Below are positions 59,267 to 64,000 of a stretch of 64,000 nucleotides of DNA, piece by piece (within the stretch, counting starts at the first letter, position 1; the number at the start of each line of letters is the position of its first letter). The translations under genes and the position numbers were made by a program. Where the stretch lies: positions 81,361,959 through 81,425,958 of the forward strand of contig NC_080579.1 in the NCBI RefSeq assembly GCF_029962835.1, given 5' to 3'. Below the pieces are notes generated by a model. That model was not told where the DNA came from. It ran no database searches and saw only the letters and a list, made by a program, of their open reading frames with translations. The DNA comes from Magnolia sinica. Its lineage: Eukaryota > Streptophyta > Magnoliopsida > Magnoliales > Magnoliaceae.

Positions 59267-59299
59267 ATGGCCCGCCCTAAACCCGCTCTGAAACCCTAA
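59267..59299 (+). promoter_or_regulatory. Upstream ORF in the receptor-kinase leader
   Basis: An ATG at 59267 opens a 10-codon frame (MARPKPALKP) that stops at 59297-59299, 32 bases before the main ATG. Whether it is in the mature leader depends on the transcription start, which the sequence does not show. Confidence 0.45.
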
Positions 59300-59331
59300 T
59301 CCCCGCTTTTCCGGCCACCGCAAAACCGGCA

Positions 59332-62300
59332 ATGGCGTCCCCTGTCTTCCTTCTCGTCCTTCTCTTCCTCTCCTTCTCGCGCACTGCAAAACCAGACCTG
59401 GAATCGGACAAAACCGCGCTCCTCGCCTTCCGCTCTGCCGTCGGCAGAAATCTTCCATGGTCCGCATCTCAATCTCCTTGCCTCTGGCAAGGGATTCAGT
59501 GCTCCTCCAACCGCGTTACCGCCGTACGCCTCCCTGGCGTTGGCCTCATGGGCCCCATCCCTCCCTCCACCGTCGGAAACCTGACCCAGCTCCGCACTCT
59601 CAGCCTCCGCTTCAACGCGTTGAACGGCCAGCTCCCCTCCGACCTCTCCCTCTGCGTCAACCTCCGTAACCTCTACCTGCAAGGGAATTTCTTCTCCGGC
59701 CAGATCCCACCGTCCATCCTCCTCCTAAAGAATCTCATCCGTTTGAACCTCGCCCATAACAATTTCTCCGGCGGGATCTCGCCGAGTTTCAACAACCTGA
59801 CCCGGCTCGGCACGTTGTACCTTGAGGGCAACCAACTCGACGGTCCGATCCCCGATTTGAATCTGCAGAACCTACAGCAATTCAACGTGTCGGGTAATCG
59901 GTTGAGTGGGCCGGTGCCGTCGGGTCTTCGGAAGATGCCTGCCAATGCGTTTGCGGGGAATTCGCTCTGCGGTGGTCCGCTGGCCGCCTGCCCAGGTGCT
60001 GAAACCCCTTCGCAGCCACCAAGCTCATTGCCGTTGTCGAAGCTGCCGAAGACGAAGAAGAAAAAGAAGCTTTCCGGAGGCGCAATTGCAGGAATTGCTG
60101 TCGGATCGGTGTTGGGTTTTCTTCTAATTATCGTAATTCTGTGCGTTTTCTGCCGGAAGAAGAGCCCCAAGAAGACGAGGTCGGTCGACATTGCAACGGT
60201 GAAGCCGCCGATGGCGGAATTGGAGATTCCTCCGGAGAAGACAGGGGCGGGAGATGGTGACAGCAGCAGTTTTTCGGCTGCGGCTGCTGTGCCGAAAGGC
60301 AGCAGCGGGGAGGTGTCGGGGAGTAATGCGAAGAAGCTGGTGTTTTTCGGGAATGTTGGTGGGCGGGTCTTTGATTTGGAGGATTTGCTGAGAGCTTCTG
60401 CTGAAGTTTTGGGGAAGGGGACATTTGGGACGGCGTATAAGGCAGTGCTGGAGGTTGGGACTATTGTGGCTGTGAAAAGATTGAAGGACGTGGGGATCCC
60501 AGAGAGGGAATTCAGGGATAAGATTGAGGCTGTTGGATCGATGGACCATCAGAATTTGGTGCCGTTGAAAGCGTATTACTTCAGTAAAGATGAGAAGCTG
60601 CTGGTGTATGATTACATGCCCATGGGGAGTCTCTCTGCTCTCTTGCATGGTGAGTTTTCTCTTCTTTCTTTCCTTTTTTTTTTTTTTTTTAAATTTTTTA
60701 ATTTTTAAAATTTTAATTTTTTTTTTTCGTTTTGCGTTTTGGGAGGAATTGCATTTATGAATGTTATTGCATTTGGGGGTTTTATGGAGTGTTTTTTTTT
60801 ATATAGGTGAATTCAATCTCGGCTATGGGTATTCTTTGAAATGTCTTTTGGCATTTTAGGGTAGTACTCTTATGTTGGATGGAAATTCCAATATCTGTAG
60901 TGGATTTTCTTAGAAAATGTTTGGACTTGAGGCTTTTATTACTAGGAAACCCAATTTCAATACTGTATTTCTTGGAAATTGCTTAGGATTTCTCTTTTGA
61001 ATTTTTTTCCTCATCAATGTGGAAGATGGTTGCCCACTTTTTGTAATTCTTTTTATTTTTTTCCTAATATTTTTGTTTTTAATGCTATGTTGATTTGCAT
61101 GTTAGGTATTTTTACAGAAAAAACCCAAATTTCTGTTTTGTTTCTTTTTTGAATTGCTATTAGGTTATGATTTCATGAAAACCCATTTCATGTTCTGGAA
61201 TTTCCGAAATGCTTTTTGGTTGTTGTGAGATACCTATATGATAAACTAGAACTAATTTACATGCATGTCTAACGTAATTTTTTTCAGAAAACCGAGTTTC
61301 TGATGTTGGTATGCTTTGGAATTTCATTTAAAGGGTATCAATATTGCAGGAAAAAAAAAAAAAACCCAAGTTTCTGTTGTGGTCCTGTTTGGATTGCCTT
61401 GAATTTCTTGCTCTGTTTTCATTGGTTTGGGATTTGTTTTTCCTAATGAGTAAGGGCTTGCTTTTCTCCCTTTTCGGTGGATGCTTTAAATCTTTTGTAA
61501 TAGAATAAGCTGAAAGTTATTCACCTGCTTATTCACTATTGCTGTTGTGGGCCCCCACCATGTTGTGTACCTGCCATCCAACCCACACATTAGGTGAGCT
61601 CCACCATGATGATGGGATGCCCCAAAAATCAGGCCTATTCAATGGTTCGGCGGGCACTGCCATAGAAAACAATGGATGACTGCCCCAAAACTCCACATTC
61701 ATGTGGTGACCTACATGATGGTTGGATCGGCCTGATTTTTGGGGTGTCCAATTTTCACGGTGGGGGAACCCTTAAAGATGGGTGGGATGCCATGCGCAGA
61801 CCATGGTGGGACCCCCCACACACAACCCTCGTAGAAGAAGCTTATTCTACAAGTTGTGTAGAGAAACGGGTCTACTTCTCTTTGTTAAAGTTGGGATTTG
61901 GATTTAAACTTTTGTTGCTTTTTAGACATGCACATGACAATATCCCTCTTCTTTGATGCAAAAAAAGGTATGTACAATCCGAACAAGGCTGCTCTCTTGT
62001 CGGTGGCATTTTTCTCATGGTCTTTAGTCAACAATGTGCTTTGCAACACAATTCACTTGGTTGCGGCAAATCATCCAGCCCGTACTTGACATACGTTTTG
62101 ACCATCCAACTTGTGGTCCCTATTGTGGAGGGATCATAGCCCGAAATCACAATGATCAGATGATGTTTAGTGTCTGATTTTGCACTGAGCTGAATTTATT
62201 ATTATTATTATTTATTTTTTATGGTAACCAAATTGGATGTTTAGGGTTGTCTGATTAATGTAAACCTCTGGGTTTTGCTCCATCTACTGTTGTGGGTGGT

Positions 62301-63956
62301 CCATATTGGGCAACGTGTGCACCTTGGGGCTGAGGAGCGACAACTTGGGATTGACAGAGGCATATTGTAGTCTAATAAACAATGGAGAAATATTGAAACT
62401 ATGAATGTTGTTATGAGGTCTAATACAATGTTCACACCAAAAAAATGTTCAGCACTTTCAGTGTGTCAATTCGTACCAGTGGGGCCCATGGTTGAGTGGT
62501 ACTATGGTTAATGGGATAGGTCTCACTGCGGATGGTCCAGCCACCAATGATTCCTCGAATTGGAAGATCCTAGCTGTTCTTTCGGTTGAATGTGAACCAT
62601 TTCTGATTTTCTTTCCGAAAACTATCTATTTGTTGGAAAGAATTCCCCGAGTGAGTGATTTTCAGCTCAGGGCTCATCCACAGCAAGGCCCATCATATCA
62701 GTGGTTTGGATTCTTTGACCATGAGCTGGACTCAGCTACGGTTCTATCTGAAAACAGATTTATTATTTCCATCTTACATAAATAGGAACCATCCTGTGTA
62801 CTTTCAAGTTAATAAACCATCTATATCATCTCATTTTGTGTTTTGTGAGTGATGCTATTGATATGGACTCCTATTGATGATGGTGTCGGGCCAGGGGCTT
62901 AAAAAATCTGCAATGCCATCATAGGAATTTTGCTCCTATGTGATGGTCAGATCGGTTTATGTAAATAATTTTGGTTTATCCACACTCATGGTTGTTCTTG
63001 AGACATGAAGCCCATTTACATTTATGTTGCTGCAGTGGCATGAATATTGATTTGGGGCAGACACAGGTAGACAAGGAGCTTTCTTAGTACCGTTTCTGTT
63101 ACCCATGCCATCCCAAGCTTCTGCCTAACAGCCTTACATCTGAAAGGCCAATGAAACACTGGCATTTTACTCTCCTCTCAGTTCCAAAAAATGGAAAAGC
63201 TTTGGGAATGACCATCCTTCAACATGGGAAGGAAAACATGAGCATTTTTCTGATTGTCTTCTCTTTCTTTTTACAGGCAATAGAGGTGCAGGAAGGACAC
63301 CATTGAACTGGGAGACCCGGACCCGCATTGCCCTCGAGGCTGCCCGTGGCATCGAATACCTCCACAGTCGAGGCCCTGCCGTCTCCCATGGCAACATCAA
63401 GTCCTCCAATGTCCTCCTCACCAAATCCTACGGTGCCCGCGTCTCTGATTTCGGCCTGGCACACCTTGGGGGCTCCAGTGCCACCCCCAACCGTGTTGGG
63501 GGCTACCGTGCACCGGAGGTGACGGATGCCCGCAAAGTCTCCCAGAAGGCCGACGTCTACAGCTTTGGCGTACTGCTTCTAGAGCTGTTGACTGGGAAGG
63601 CCCCGTCCCATGCAGTCTTGAATGAGGAGGGGGTGGACCTTCCAAGGTGGGTCCAGTCGGTGGTCCGGGAAGAGTGGACTGCTGAGGTGTTCGACCTTGA
63701 GCTTCTGAGGTATCAGAGTGTTGAAGAGGATATGGTGCAGCTGCTGCAGCTTGCGATTGACTGCGCGGCACAGTATCCTGATAACCGCCCTTCAATGTCA
63801 GAGGTCTCAAGGCGGATCGAAGAGCTTTGCCGCTCGAGCCTACCTCAGGATCATGACGGAAACCAACATTCTATCGACGATGATGGGTCATCTCGCAGGA
63901 CCAATCCGGTAGATGGGTCTGGCCCGCCACCGCCAAGCTCCTTGCTTTTTGATTGA
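59332..63956 (+). CDS. LRR-III receptor-like kinase, RKL1/RLK902-like (two exons)
   Basis: Exons 59332-60649 and 63277-63956 join in phase 1 (GT donor at 60650, AG acceptor at 63275-63276) to give 665 residues, the usual length for this family. In order: signal peptide (about 1-20), LRR N-terminal cap with paired Cys (C50, C57), about five leucine-rich repeats (about 65-205), a Cys pair after the LRRs (C213, C220), one membrane helix (about 251-273, followed by CRKK), an acidic/Ser-rich juxtamembrane part, and a kinase domain (about 355-625). The glycine loop GKGTFGTAYK (361-370), VAVK lysine K382, DFG (497-499) and APE (518-520) are intact. The catalytic HRD is HGN (477-479), as in proteins annotated 'probable inactive receptor kinase' such as Arabidopsis At1g48480, so it probably signals as a plasma-membrane pseudokinase. 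The intron between kinase subdomains is typical of this clade. I chose the ATG at 59332 because the signal peptide follows directly. The ligand cannot be read from sequence. The family call is strong; one-to-one orthology is not proven. Confidence 0.96.
60650..63276 (+). other. Single intron of the LRR receptor kinase gene
   Basis: The donor reads catg|GTGAGT and the acceptor ctttttacAG|gcaat, preceded by a pyrimidine tract. Splicing here joins LLHG to NRGAGRTPLNW in frame. The 2,627-bp intron has T-rich runs (60666-60730 and elsewhere). At about 61550-61815 it carries a palindromic GTGGGCCC-type miniature repeat. Short ORFs inside it have no recognisable domain. Confidence 0.95.
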
Positions 63957-64000
63957 AGGATGGACAATTTCACCATTTTTAGTGATTTGGTTTGTGATGG

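Noticed and set aside
59198..60648. Minus-strand open frames over exon 1 of the receptor kinase
   Set aside because: They are shadows of a GC-rich coding exon.
61672..62089. Open frames inside the receptor-kinase intron
   Set aside because: They fall in MITE-derived and non-conserved intron sequence. Splicing across them joins the kinase domain exactly.

Overview
This window is plant nuclear DNA made mostly of transposable-element layers, with one clear host gene at its right edge. Plant-type signs are the LRR receptor kinase, a Tekay-like Ty3/gypsy chromovirus primed by initiator tRNA-Met, Ty1/copia pol remnants, hAT termini and TTTAGGG-like repeats. Very many copies of a palindromic miniature element whose arms read like 'gtggggcccaccatgatgta' and 'ccacaccgtccatc' are present. 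I associate that repeat type with magnoliid genomes, but this is only an impression and I do not name a species.

Layout. 1-5.1 kb: stacked MITEs and an unrecognised AT-rich stretch. 5.1-10.2 kb: hAT remnants (a decayed transposase on the minus strand and a 1.7-kb non-autonomous hAT with an 8-bp target duplication), a degenerate telomere-like tract and another hAT end. 10.3-12.5 kb: 3' end and probable 3' LTR of a Ty1/copia element. 12.5-18.1 kb: MITEs, including two abutting elements with GGGCCTGTTTGG-like ends. 18.1-21.2 kb: a minus-strand Ty1/copia relic that keeps only RT/RNase H. 21.8-24.9 kb: a 3.07-kb solo LTR with a perfect 5-bp target duplication. 25.5-26.3 kb: an LTR fragment whose inverted relative lies at about 53 kb. 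27.4-29.3 kb: low-repeat sequence with no recognisable gene.

29.4-45.4 kb is a nested complex. A 320-bp sequence occurs at both edges in direct orientation. Inside lie a hAT-type left end, a minus-strand ORF with a BED-type zinc finger and a ubiquitin-interacting-motif-like helix, and a 21-bp minisatellite with a 136-bp higher-order period. The minisatellite reverses orientation at about 32460. A PIF/Harbinger-like MITE (31532-32241) and a Tekay-like retrotransposon (32959-43799, target duplication GAAGT) are inserted in it. The retrotransposon LTRs are almost identical where they overlap, but its coding region is broken, and the 3' LTR is 2.65 kb longer than the 5' LTR.

45.9-53.7 kb: a probable degenerate LTR, a 60-bp tandem repeat, a minus-strand SIRE-like copia relic with an extra downstream ORF, and a MITE with TTA target duplications. 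54-59 kb: more MITEs, including one with a 9-bp target duplication and 0.5-kb palindromic structure.

59332-63956 holds the host gene: an LRR-III receptor-like kinase of the RKL1/RLK902 type, two exons, 665 residues, HGN in place of HRD. It is probably transcribed from a pyrimidine-rich leader that carries a short upstream ORF. No tRNA, rRNA, CRISPR array or operon was found.

The most original observation is that one MITE core is bounded by several different terminal modules with different target-duplication lengths, as if the core were being exchanged between DNA-transposon superfamilies.
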